A DNA stretch of 64,000 nt from Daphnia carinata (taxonomy: Eukaryota > Arthropoda > Branchiopoda > Diplostraca > Daphniidae). Shown piece after piece: positions 1 to 11,044 of this stretch. Below the pieces are notes generated by a model. The model had not been told where the DNA came from, searched no databases, and worked only from the letters and a program-made list of their open reading frames with translations. The stretch covers positions 3,038,001 through 3,102,000 of the forward strand of contig NC_081333.1 of the NCBI RefSeq assembly GCF_022539665.2, read 5' to 3'. The translations under genes and the position numbers were made by a program. Numbering within the stretch: position 1 is the first letter of the stretch; every line of letters begins with the position of its first letter.

Positions 1-50
1 ATGGTTCAGATTACGGAGTTTTAATAATCATGTTCTTTGTCTAATTTCAG

Positions 51-118
51 GGCCTGTGATGCTGGATGAATTTGTAGAATGGCTCAAGGTGAATAGAGGG
101 GAATCGAACATTCAATAA
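51..118 (+). CDS. Last exon of an unidentified gene (partial)
   Basis: A clean acceptor (ctaatttcag) precedes a 68-base exon that enters in phase 2 and encodes PVMLDEFVEWLKVNRGESNI plus Q before TAA. The stop overlaps an AATAAA polyadenylation hexamer at about 114-119. The rest of the gene lies left of the window. I do not recognise the protein from these 21 residues, so no function is proposed. Confidence 0.5.
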
Positions 119-414
119 ATACTTTTCTTAGAAAATTTCAATGCTCTGATCGTCCATATATTTCCCAACCATCCTTAATCGGAGGGGGTTTTAAGCCTGC
201 TGTCTTTCGAGCTGCCAGCCCGGATTTCATCACTCCCCCCAGTGAGTGGAGCACAACTATTTGCCGAAAAAATTCACTTTTTTTTCTTTTTTCTGTTTGT
301 TATTTTGATTTGAAACAATACAAAAAAGGCTCTACTCTTTTCAATCAAAAAGAATTGCGCGTCACATTTATTACGTCAAACCCTTCCAACTTGCAAAAAT
401 CTACTTGACTTGGT
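119..414. other. Short convergent intergenic spacer
   Basis: This region holds only AT-rich sequence and the presumed 3' untranslated ends of the partial plus-strand gene and of the minus-strand FRG1 gene. I see no reading frame or RNA gene in it. Confidence 0.6.
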
Positions 415-1674
415 TTACTTACACATACGATCAGATTTCATTTTGCTGCGCCTATCTAATAGGGCTTCGTGTAGGTATCCTTCGGCCTTTGCAGATTTGA
501 GAACTTCGCGACTCTCTGTATTAATCCGCATTTTCTTATCTTGAAATTTTTGAAACTGCTTCCTAAAAACAAAAAACAACAGTTCGTTATTAGCAAAATA
601 GCTTGTACTAGCAGTGAAGTGTAATGGAAGATGTGGATAGACACTAACACGTAGTTTATCTCAATTTGCTCAACACTGCCCTTCTCCTCAATAGGTCCTT
701 TATTCTTTTTCTTGCTTTCAATATCTGCTTCCAGGTTTTTATTACACCGCAACTATATGATAAAATCAGTGTAAGTTTTTCTTAATTTTTTTTTTTTTTA
801 AATATACATTTTTCCTACTTTCAGTATTTCATCCGGTCCGGCAGTGATACTCTGGGCGTAAAAACTGTCATCTTCCGGGGAAACGGAAACGAATTTGCTG
901 TTAGCAGCTTGTAAAGCTAGTTTTCCATCCTAATGCAGTAAGTTTATTACATATGTTTGATTTTTAAATGAAACAGGTTACACTTACTTGAAAAACAGGT
1001 TCAAACTGTTCTAGAGCACTTACAGCATCTGATCGACCAACAACTATGCCATTCTTGTCAATACCAAGGTACTTTCCATATCCAGATTTAAGCGTGATTT
1101 TGGTTTCACCAACTGGGAAAGCTGTAAAAATCTCTTCGGGTGCAGGTGGATCTCCTTAAAAACCATGTGAATCAATTCAACTGTCTACTTAGATATTCCT
1201 GTAAATGTATTCCATGTGAAATGCTATGGCAAGTCCCTACCTTCATCATGTGGTGGTCCTAATACAAACAAACCATTGTCCAGTGCTTTGATATAACATC
1301 GCTCGCCAAACTCGATTGCTAAAGCTCCTGATATTTGTGAAAAATTTTGCACAGCCCACCATCCACCTTTACATAATTTAAAATTGTAAATCCCACTGGA
1401 AATAAGACTTTTTTATCAAATTGTTACCATGCTTTATCATATCTTCTTTGTCTGATGCTGCTACAGCTTCCTCATGGGTGCGTTTCTTAGACTTATGTTT
1501 CTTGATTGGCCTTAAAATTATAAGGAAAAAATTAATTAATTTAAGAATACACATACATTTCAGCAAATTAATAACTATCTATTGATTAAAAGACAAAACT
1601 GAAATTTTTTACTTGAGATCCTTCTGCCCCTTCAATTTGAGTCTTCCTGTTCGAATTGCAGAATACTCCGCCAT
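415..1674 (-). CDS. FRG1: FRG1 homologue (FSHD region gene 1), actin-bundling / RNA-processing nuclear protein
   Basis: The start codon at 1674 begins MAEYSAIRTGRLKLKGQ. A basic nuclear-localisation-like stretch (KKHKSKKRTHEEAV) follows. Then comes a fascin-like beta-trefoil: GWWAVQNFSQISGALAIEFG, then CYIKALDNGLFVLGPPHDEG, TLKSGYGKYLGIDKNGIVVG and SALEQFEPVFQDGKLALQAA. The lysine-rich C-terminal exon contains KSAKAEGYLHEALLDRRSKM and ends at 415-417. This order and the conserved segments match the FRG1 family, roughly 260 residues long. Family knowledge: FRG1 is a nuclear/nucleolar protein that associates with spliceosomal complexes, RNA and F-actin. The gene is split by several short introns and is divergently paired with the LACTB2-like gene. 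Confidence 0.93.
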
Positions 1675-2390
1675 AACGACAAATAATACTAAAAGAAAAT
1701 CAACAACTGATCGAATCAGAACGAGATACTATATGAATACTAATAAAATAAATTGGTTTTGCTTTCTCGTTCAGTACAAATAGCTTGAAATAAGAGTAAA
1801 ATGTCCAACAACACTGTTGTGATTCTCTATGCAGAGTTGCCAAAGGGTTGCTTGATAAACTGCAATTTAACCTTTAAACCTGTTTAAAAAGTTAATTAGT
1901 TAAACTTGTATCATAAAAGTGTGAATCACGAATCAAATTGCTTATTCATCGTGAAGCACAAAAAAGTATTATTAATTTATTGTTTTATTATAACAGTTGA
2001 CAGATAAAAGGATGACAGAGGGCGTGGCTTGACGGACCAAAAAACGAACGAGTCTCATGACGAAAAACTTACGCGCGTTGCCGGTTACCGGACAGAAGGG
2101 GGGAAAACGAGTGAATTGACGGGCACAATCACCGATCACTGCGTGAGCCAACAGATTGAGGCAGCAAGCAGGTCGACGGGCGAATAAACCACGGGGGCCG
2201 ACAGGCACGTAAAAATCACGAAGAGAAATACGCATTAAAGATACGCCAACGCCACCTATCCTGGCACTGAATGGACCAGAGGTTGGTAGTAGTGGATAAA
2301 AAATAAACAAATAAACGATTAACCTTTACCATCTTATCCTGCCGCAACATATGACTGGTACACTTTGCTTGTCATATATTTACATTTGCA
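1675..2390. promoter_or_regulatory. Shared upstream region between divergent FRG1 and LACTB2-like genes
   Basis: The 716 bases separate the two divergent start codons (1674 minus, 2391 plus), so both promoters must lie here or in 5' introns. An open frame on the minus strand at 1972-2310 has no recognisable domain and a composition typical of chance. I see no TATA box placed convincingly for either gene. Confidence 0.4.
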
Positions 2391-3693
2391 ATGAATGTTA
2401 TTCCGCGAGTTTCTCAGCTTTCTCCTCGCGTAATTCACATTCTAGGTAAAGCTTGGTAACATTACATACATCTAAAAATTTAATAAAGTCGAAGGTACCG
2501 GAAAACGTGAAACGAATAAATATTTACAGAAATTCTTCACTGAATATTTAAAACCGTTACGCCATTTTTACCTTTTAAAAATATTATGCACATCTGATTT
2601 AAACTCGTGATTTGAAACCATTTGTTATGAGCTTGTGAAATTTATCTTTTATTCAAAACAAAATGATTTAATTTGCTCACTGAAGGTTGCAATCCAGGCC
2701 CCTTTACTTTGCAAGGAACTAACACATATTTAATTGGAACGGGGAAAAAGTAATCATCAATATTATGATCTGCTACCATGTAAATTTAGTATTCTATGTA
2801 CTTACTATACAGGAGAATACTGTTAGATACCGGGGATGGTGAGGCTCCAGAGTACATTGATTTACTTAAATCAGTATTGAAGGAACATCAGGTCACTTTA
2901 GATCACATTTTACTTTCACACTGGCATCCCGACCATGTTGGTGGTGTGAAAATAATCCAACAGTCAATTAACAAAGGTAAATTTATAGTTGAGTTTCAAT
3001 CCTGTGCTTAGCGTATAAGAAATTCTATTTTGCAGACTGTAAAGTGTCAAAGTTTCATGTAGAAGAAAAGCCAACAAATTTTGAAAAGTTGACTGATGGA
3101 CAAGAAGTTTCAGTTGAAGGAGCTAATTTAAAGTAAATTACTAATAAGATATCTGTACAGACTCTCATTTGATTTGTCATTATAACTTAGAGTGTACCAT
3201 ACTCCTGGTCATAGCACAGACCATGTGGTCCTTCATCTACAGGAAGAAAATGCCTTATTTAGTGCAGACTGTATTTTGGGCGAAGGAACCGCCGTCTTTG
3301 AGGATTTGTACGATTATATGAAATCATTGAACACCATACTTAACCTGAATCCGAGTAAAATTTACCCAGGACATGGCCCGTCAATTGTGGTATTTTCCTC
3401 GTTACAATTTGCCCCTTAAGTTGGTCTTGTTTTAAAATTTTGTTCTTTAGGAACCTACCAAACGAATTGAGTACTACATTCACCATAGAAACGAAAGGGA
3501 GAAACAGATCTTAAAATTTCTTTCGTCCCATCCTAAGATTGGAATGTCTCCATTAGATATTGTCAAAGGTGTTTATGAGAATTTAGACTCCAGCCTTTAT
3601 TTCGCCGCAGAGCGAAATGTTGAGCACCACCTTAAAAAATTGGAAAAAGAAGGAAAAGTTAGAAGCAATGCAATGCTGTGGAGTTCAATGTAA
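2391..3693 (+). CDS. LACTB2: LACTB2-type metallo-beta-lactamase-fold endoribonuclease
   Basis: The first exon encodes [19 protein letters not shown] and splices (2445|GT) to [19 protein letters not shown]. The zinc-site motifs of the fold are present in order: [11 protein letters not shown] (HxHxDH), [19 protein letters not shown] and IYPGHGP. A C-terminal helical segment follows ([14 protein letters not shown], then [14 protein letters not shown]) and a stop at 3691-3693. The length of about 285 residues and the winged-helix-like tail fit LACTB2, a mitochondrial single-strand-specific endoribonuclease. The mitochondrial location is family knowledge; I see no clear targeting peptide. All metal ligands appear intact, so it should be active. 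Confidence 0.93.
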
Positions 3694-3959
3694 ATTGCTG
3701 AATAGAAAATACGGGCCTTTTTGTATGCAGCATTCTTCATTACATATGATTGTAATGAGTTAAGAGGCAATACAGTAAGACGAGTCTTCCAGGGTTAAAT
3801 TAACCATTTATTATTATCCTTCATTCCCTAACTGCTTTCAAAGTCGTACTTTGAAACACCTCCTAGGGTTTATAAAACAGTTGGCGGGAAACTGAGCGAC
3901 GTCAAAGGGAAGTGGTGTAGGAGGACAAAGATGACGAAGAGAAACAGAGAAAACATCTG

Positions 3960-6355
3960 CTAATGTGGTCTTCGCTGGGGTGGAGGACGAGGAGGGGGAG
4001 GCATAGGTTGCCGTGGCGGTTCTCTCAAGCTGTGAATAAAGTCCACTAATATCTCGTTGGTTACAGGCTCGCGGATACTCTGCCAGACCGCTAAAAAAAG
4101 AAAGAAAACAAAAACTGGTAAAGTAATTTTTTTAAAATAAGCAGTGGCGTAATAATAATTTAAAAAAAAACGCGATTACAATAAAAAAAAAAAGAATTCA
4201 CAATACCAAAGAATAACAACTAAATCGGTAACAAAATTTAATAAATGTAAAACAATAGTTACTAAGGAAGTAGTAGTTTTAAAAAGTAATTTTGTTACCT
4301 GTGGCTGTATTAAAACTATTGGGGAAACTTTTGTCCGTTCGTTGCCTCATAAAGACCCATTTTCCTTCTTGTCGGCCATTGCCTATCTCATATCGGCATT
4401 CAATTATTTTATTTTCTAAAGGGATCATTTCCTTGGTGGCTTTCATGAATGCAAAAGGTGTGTCATTCTTGCCACCAACATACAAATGACCAAGACGCTC
4501 TCGCAACATTCTAATTAAGCGAATTTTTCAATTAACTCATTTAGATTGTTGATTAAATATGAAAGAATATATGTACCCGGGACGGTTTTCTGTGACAATT
4601 TTCAGCCGAAAGTCGACGGAATTGTGTGACGGAGGCTTCCACTTAAGGACAGTCGGACATTGGCCTGCTTGATAGGGCTATATGGAAAAAAAAAAGATGT
4701 GCTTATGGTATGATGATTGGTTGCCTTTGGCACTGTTACCTCTTCAATAGGCTGGAATACGAGACCATCAGGTTCGTGACCGAGTTTCTTCGTAAATTTC
4801 TCTCCTAACAGGGCGGAAGTAGTTTGCACATCCCAAAAATCTTTACGGCGGATGCCAATCGGTTCGCGTTCACGAATAATCCTTCCTTCTTTCATGGCTT
4901 CTACCCGAGGTTCAATAATTTCTTTCTAATATAAAGGAAAAATTAATCAAACATTTGCACTACAATATCAAATGAATAAGTGGATTGTACCATAATGGTG
5001 CGATAGCGAACTGAAAAATTTTCTTTCATGATTTGGTTCCCCTCCAGGGAAACGAGATCATAGATCAAGTAACGTGGATGTTGCATTCCTCCGGCTTTAT
5101 CTATGACCATCTCGCCATCTACTAATGTGTCTAGCAAATGTCGGGAACGGTCTCGCGACGAGACAAACGAAAGTCCTTCAATCTGGAACACAGCGTTGTC
5201 TCGGTCGATAAAGTAAACTTGGCGAGGTCCCATGATGTACATCATATATCTGCAATCGAAAAGTCAAATGTATCACTATGGGCTGCAAAACATGAGGAGG
5301 CTGTTTACCTAGTGCCATCAGCTTTCCATGACACCATATAGGGTTTTTGAAGTAAAGTAATATTCTTTCTGTCCATTGATACTGGTTGACATCCAGGAAA
5401 TCCAGACTGCTTGAACCCCGTCAGGCTTTTAATCCGCTTTTGCACTTCGGTTGTAACATCCATATCTGCTACAGGTTTGACGTTGGGGATTCCATCCATG
5501 AATACGGCTTTGATCTGTGCTGCTTCTCGTCGTGGTTTTTTTTTCTTGTCACCCGCACTGCCGCCTGCTTGGTCATCATCCTCGTTGTCTTCAAATGCAA
5601 ACATGACGCTGGATCAAATGCATGGTATCAACAAAAGCATACCTTCTGTAGCTTCTGGCTCCTCCTTGCTGGGTGTATCATCATCAGCTTCACAATGCCA
5701 CATTGGAAGTGCTGGAGCTGGTGGAGCATCATCTATGTCACCATAAAGTTGAAACAGTTCGTTGATGTAGTCTTCCTTGTAGATTCCAGGAGGTCTATGA
5801 AACACATTGGTTTATCATTTGTCAGTTTTGCACAAACTTAGGCAATAAATACCTGGCTTTAGCAAATTCATTAACTGCAGCTTCTACTGACCAGTCCATG
5901 GCCTGCACCAAATATGATACAATCAGGAAACCAGTTCGGTTGAACCCATGGGTACAATGAATGCCAATAATTTTTAATGGATTCTGTGAGATGAACTGTG
6001 TGCATAATTTGATGAACAGGTTCACTGTTTCAGGATTTGGTGTTTCACCATGTCCCCTGCAGCTGAGTTTGACATATTTACAATTCATTTGTTCAACTAT
6101 ATTCTTGTCGTAGAACCGGCTGGTGTTGGTCAAGTCAATCCAGAGGCCAAGCTTCAATTTCATATTTTTGGCTGAAGTAAAAACCATCTCAGGATGAAAG
6201 AACTCATCCTCCACTTGATTATCGTATCTTGTATCGAGCGGAGTTTTGAATGCTAAGAATTTGTCTCCAACTATAGAAAAGGCTTTTCGAGGACAGTGTA
6301 TCCATCGTTGGGGAATAGGACCGGGGCCGGTGTCAAGATTCCGTTTGCGGCTCAT
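3960..6355 (-). CDS. RNGTT: Bifunctional mRNA capping enzyme (RNA triphosphatase + guanylyltransferase)
   Basis: The ATG at 6355 begins [20 protein letters not shown]. The N-terminal triphosphatase domain (about residues 1-200) carries the cysteine-phosphatase loop [10 protein letters not shown]. An acidic linker rich in Pro, Asp and Glu follows. The guanylyltransferase domain has the nucleotidyl-lysine motif KADGTR, motif [12 protein letters not shown], motif IIIa [14 protein letters not shown], motif [12 protein letters not shown] and motif [15 protein letters not shown]. The OB-fold C-terminal part ([36 protein letters not shown]) leads to a Pro/Arg-rich tail ([13 protein letters not shown]). 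The metazoan two-domain architecture is complete. It acts co-transcriptionally in the nucleus on the 5' triphosphate of RNA polymerase II transcripts. Introns are short. Confidence 0.96.
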
Positions 6356-7353
6356 TTTTGTTGACAATAGATAATAGTAAAATCGAACTTGAAAATTGAT
6401 GCAGCTCGTGTTATTCCATTTGAGACGTATAGGTTTTCACTCCTCAAACTTCATGAGACGTAAATCCAGAATACCAGAAACAACCTGATGAGATTCAACG
6501 GTACGTGACAATGAGTTCAATTAGGCGAACACAGGTGACGCTGTTCCAAACCGGCTCTAGATTGGCGGGCTCCTAGAAGAATTCAAATTCTATCTAGTTA
6601 TTATTCAATATACTTACGAAATTGTAGAAAGCGATACCCCATGTTTACCAAAATTAAGAGTTTTTCTTCATATAGGTGCTATGAAGTGCAGAGTGGAACT
6701 GTAACAGCAAACCAATACTGGGGTTTTAATAAATTTATTTTTGGATTTTCTGCTTAGCAATTGCAAAATGATGACAAACTTTTAGTAACGTACTAGGGTC
6801 TATTGTTTAATTTTTAAACGTCATGCTTGTGGCAATTCAATAGCCACATGTAAGCGGACATCGAGGCTATGTTAACCAAATATTTCCAAAAATAAGATTA
6901 ATAATTATCCCTGAAGTAAGTTAATGTAAATCAAGTTTTCGGGAGACACTAGGGTAGCAATAAATATTCTAAAATGTTACTGAACAAGGATATCTAACCA
7001 CCCCATTACTTTAATAATACTATATCACAAACTAAATCTTTGGACAGGGAAAGAAAAACTGGGTAGAAAACCAATAGGAAATACTAAAGGTTGGCTAACT
7101 TCACATTTTACGGTGCAAGGTGCAACGAAAAGCAAAGTTTGAAAAAATCAAACAAGCATCTCGATGTGTAATGGTAGTGATCAGATACGACAGTGGACCC
7201 ACGTCGTATTCTATTCTAGTAAGGAAGGAATTTCATCATTAAGATTTAAACGAACGAAAGAAAAGCAATATTCCTGAGATTATCCTGTGGTTGATACGAA
7301 AAAAAAAGAATAACTAAGTACCGTGCTAGTCAGGCAAGGGTTCCATGTTGACA
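6356..7353. other. Intergenic region between capping enzyme and kinase-OB gene
   Basis: This is AT-rich sequence with no supported reading frame. It holds the capping-enzyme promoter side on the right of its ATG and the 3' untranslated end of the minus-strand kinase gene. I see no RNA gene or repeat. Confidence 0.5.
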
Positions 7354-9078
7354 TCAGCACAAACTGACTTCAGTTTTGTACTGGAAGGCTAAAATAGGTC
7401 CCGTGTTGTCCGAAGATTTCTTCATTGTCAACTGTTTTATTAAATATCGTTCTCCTACCTGATAAAAATCAAATTGGATTTTAGTTTTCTAGTATGAACC
7501 AAATTGCAAATAGTGTGCGGTACGCTTTTTGCCAATTACAAGTTGCCATACAGCGAATGGCTTTAAAGCTAAAGAATTAAAACGAGCATTACTTTGAATT
7601 TCTTGTAGAATTTTTCACAAATTTTGGCTGTGCAGGCTCTTGCTTGGATTTTCCCAGTTTTATCTTCTAGCGTCAAGTCGAAATACCTTCGCCTCGGTAT
7701 ACTAGATGCGATGCTATCCATATAGTCAAGTTTCGATTTATGGACGACTCGGACTTCGATAGCCCACCTATTATAAAAAAATCATACACTAGACTACATA
7801 TAATAGTTTACACATATATCCTATAGCTATTATGGATTTCATGCAGACTTGAGTTTGGAATTAATAAAATGCATCATTTGCAACGTACTTCGATTTCTTT
7901 TTCCTTCCTGAAAGTACATCCACGATAGACATAATATTTTCCCCTAGTTCTTTTCTGAGCGCTGGTTTCTTTGGCAGGCGTACAGGTAATGGAGCTGATG
8001 GTGGCCCCATGCTAGAATGAAGCCTGACTGCTGTACTGGAACTTTGTTGTTGTTGGGAAACTATTTCTGCACTAGATGCTGTATTGACAGCAGCTAGAAG
8101 CAATTGATTGTCAGCATCTCTTGGCGGATTGTGTTGAAGGAATGTTTTCAACACCTGGATGATTTCCTCTAAAGCCATCCGATCCTTAGCTTGGTGAGCA
8201 ATCATTTTTGTGATAACGGCTTTGGCGAAATGATCTTCTGCAAGTTCTGGGAATGGTAAAGAAGAATCGTTATCTAGCCAAGCAAAAATCTGTTGGCAAA
8301 AAACGAAATGCTTCATACTGTGAATATTAGCTGGTGTACCCTTCTCGATGTTGGATTCGATTTCCGAATCTTGACCAAAAGGATGAGTTCCTCGTTTCAG
8401 AAAATAGAAGAACACCAAGCCGACTGAAAAAATGTCGCTTTGTTTCGAACCCCGAGAAAATACATTTCGTAGGGGAATGTGTTCAGGTGCAATCCAATGT
8501 TTGGTTCCGCGAACGTCGCTCATGGAGCAGGAACCATTATCATTCATCAGTTTACTGGATCCAAAATCAGCATATTTTATTTTGACAAAAGGATCCGGTT
8601 TTGAAATGAGAATGTTTTTTGGTTTGATATCACGGTGGATGCGTTTTAAATGAATGTATTCCAAGCCTGTGGCCAACTGGTAGAGCACTTCCGCTTCAGA
8701 GGGTATCTGTTCTTTGTAATCCCCTTTGCAATACTCTTCTAAATTTGCAGCACACAGCTCCAACACGTAAAACCTATCGGTAAGTTTGTATTAATAGCAT
8801 ATTTGCTAATTTAAAGAAATAAAGAATTAACCATATGACTATGCATACCTGAAATCTTCGTTATTTTGCCAATGATATAACTTGACAACATTTTCGTGAT
8901 GAAGCTGAAATAAATCTTGTTCCCTCAAATTGATTCTTTCTAACTCGATGCGTTTTACGGCTACGTCTTTACCGTAATACTTTCCAGCGAAAACGGTTCC
9001 ATACCTGCCTTTACCCAAAATTTGCGATCTGATGAAAGTTAAACTGGGATCGCCCTTAGTTGCCTGTTCTTGAGCCAT
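7354..9078 (-). CDS. IRE1-like Ser/Thr kinase fused to an RPA70-like OB fold (predicted 464 aa)
   Basis: Predicted exons are 9078-8849, 8773-7889, 7767-7593 and 7458-7354 (230, 885, 175 and 105 bases; total 465 codons). The kinase has a glycine loop GKGRYGTVFAG (residues 22-32), VAVK Lys42, catalytic loop HRDIKPKN (Asp125) and ADFG (Asp146), then GTKHWIAPE. The segment SDIFSVGLVFFYFLKRGTHP is the IRE1/RNase L style. A Ser/Gln-rich then basic linker (about 285-370) follows. Donor AA|gtacgt at 7889 joins in frame to WAIEVRVVHKSKLDYMDS, YFDLTLEDKTGKIQARA, FYKKFKVGERYLIKQLT and ILAFQYKTEVSLC. This reads like the RPA1 DBD-A OB fold (residues about 372-464). If the donor is not used, the kinase ends after ANDAFY at 7861. 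No KEN RNase domain is visible. The kinase call is secure; the fusion rests on my splice model. Confidence 0.75.
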
Positions 9079-10118
9079 TTGCTAGGCTCCAATCCAAACA
9101 CTTTTGTAGTCACACAATGTAATGGAAAAGAAATTTTTTATTTCCTTTGAAGTGTGTGTTTTCAAGAGCTTATCTGATTATTTCTTATCTCTCATCACGC
9201 AATTCAGGGTTTACGTTTTTATCGAGCTCTTCACGTTTGAGAAAGTTAATCTTGTCTTCAACTTGACGGCGTTTCGGTTGACTCATTTCTGATTATAGAA
9301 TAAACCTACTTATTCAAAAAAAAAATATTAACCTCAAATTTCATACAGGGTTAAATAATGACATCATTCACAGACTCGACAATAATTTTCCTAGGATTAC
9401 AAAACTGTTTTGATTACCAGCAGCATGATGAAATTTTATCAAGGAAGTATTTACATGGACTACTAGTAGTATGAACTGAATTTGAATGGCACCTTAACTT
9501 TCAGAACAATTCCAACTGATACCGGGTGAAGCACCTTTCAGCTGATGAAGATACACAGCCAATACTTGAATAGTTGATAAGCATGCTTGAACTTAAAAAC
9601 ACTACAGTGCACTCTTCGCACGATTCAGGTTCTTACTGCAGTGAAGTAGAAACTGGGAATGACCATTTCCGATTCCGAGACAATGAAATAAGGATGGGGA
9701 AGAAAACTAGATTTTTGCACTCAAGTAGAAACAACAGAAAACGAATTTTGCTGTCCCTGACTCTAAACTTCCATAGCTACAGGTGATATGCAAGGACACA
9801 GGTAAGGGGTGAAGGATAGGCGATCATTTTACGACACGTGGGACATTGAACGCCCCATGCAACAACACAATATCACCTACATGAATTATTACGCAAGTAA
9901 TACGCAGTACAAAAGTTAACTTAAATGAATTGAGCACGTCTCCATCAAGCCCCCAACGATAGACCCGAATTCTTATCGTATTACTGACCTGTTAATAAGC
10001 ATTGATATAAATGTAAAATCTCACCTGTTCAGCCGTGAATGCAGTACGGTAGGGTTCGCCAAAGGTGGCATGACACAGGATTTACGCAATACAAGAAACT
10101 GATTCATGTCCAAAAATT
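9079..10118. repeat. 5' flank of kinase 1; copy A of a tandem segmental duplication
   Basis: From the kinase start outward this flank is collinear with 11045-12568. Shared stretches include those at 9411-9550 and 11801-11960, 9881-9950 and 12290-12350, and 10095-10158 and 12500-12568. Copy A lacks about 430 bases that copy B has. No reading frame in it is supported; the open frame at 9574-9786 is within repeat sequence. It presumably holds the kinase 1 promoter. Confidence 0.8.
9600..9890. repeat. Kinase-flank repeat, copy A
   Basis: This stretch recurs at 12010-12290 with few changes. It recurs in diverged form twice in tandem near 63205-63590. Shared landmarks are a 'gagacaatgaaataaggatg' type segment, a 'gatatgcaaggacacag' type segment and 'gataggcgatcatttt'. 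It contains a CACGTG at about 9835. Confidence 0.65.
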
Positions 10119-11038
10119 TCAACTACATTTTCCCAAAAGACGTTTAAAAATGAAGCTCAGATATGAGTCAATCATTTCAATAACAACGAGTTTGGCAAAA
10201 TGATCATCTGAGAGTTCTAAGCATTGCAATGAAATGTTAACTTTCACCTTCTCAAGAAAAGATAAATTAGCAATAAAAACTAGATACCGTGAATGTTAGC
10301 TTGCTTCTTATTCTGGATATTGGATTCGATTTCCCTATCCTTACCAAAAGGATGAACTCCTCGTTTCAGAAAATAGAAAAACACTAAACCGGTCGAGAAA
10401 ATGTCGCTGGATGGCGAGCTACGACCTCCAGGATTTTCTCGTAGACGAAAAATTTCAGGCGCTATCCAATTATTGGTTCCACGAACCCCACTCATGGAGC
10501 AGGATCCATTTATATTTAGCGCTTTGCTCAATCCAAAATCAGCCCATTTGATCTGGACATTAGGATCTGGTTCTGAAATGAGGATATTTTCCGGTTTGAT
10601 ATCACGGTGGAGGCGTTTAGCGTGGATGTATTCCAAGCCTGTGGCCAATTGATAGAGCACTTCCGCATCAGAAGGCATCGGTCCCTCGTAATCCCCTTTG
10701 CAAAACTGTTCTAAATTTGCAGCGCAGCGCTCGAGCACGTAAAACCTATCATTATTAGTGGCAATTTTTTAATTTCAAGGCACAAGAATTACGAGTAATT
10801 ATAATTACCTAAAATCTTCGTTATCTCGACAATGGTGTAACTTGACAACATTGTCGTGATCAAGCTGTAATGACTGGTCCTCATTCAAATTGATATGTCT
10901 CAACTGAACACGTTTTATAGCTACGTCTTTACCGTTATACTTTCCACCGTAAACGTCTCCATACGTGCCACTACCCAAAACTAGCGATCTGCTGAAAGTT
11001 AAACTGTGATCGCCTTTAGTTACGAGTTCTTCTGCCAT
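10119..11038 (-). CDS. IRE1-like Ser/Thr kinase, C-terminally truncated paralogue of the neighbouring kinase
   Basis: The ATG at 11038 starts MAEELVTKGDHSLTFSRSLV. It has glycine loop GSGTYGDVYGG, VAIKR, HRDIKPENILIS, WADFGLSK and GTNNWIAPE. It is collinear with kinase 1, including the intron after DFR in phase 2. After KKQANIH the sequence reaches a stop at once unless a further intron is used. Splicing to an internal acceptor around 10239 would give VNISLQCLELSDDHFAKLVV and a short tail ending at TGA 10119. The last residues come from sequence homologous to the duplicated flank rather than to the kinase. So the C-lobe is cut short and the OB tail is absent. Catalytic residues are intact, so it may be a small active kinase or a decaying copy. 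Confidence 0.7.
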
Positions 11039-11044
11039 TCTTAG

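Noticed and set aside
1972-2310. 112-codon open frame on the minus strand between FRG1 and LACTB2
   Set aside because: No domain, odd composition (Arg, Phe, Pro-rich without pattern) and location in a divergent promoter; better explained as chance.
7861-7888. Apparent stop codon ending kinase 1 after ANDAFY
   Set aside because: Kept as an alternative end only. The adjacent strong donor and in-frame OB exons make the spliced form the better model.
9574-9786. 70-codon open frame upstream of kinase 1
   Set aside because: It lies in the duplicated flank repeat, and the corresponding frame is not kept in the other copy.
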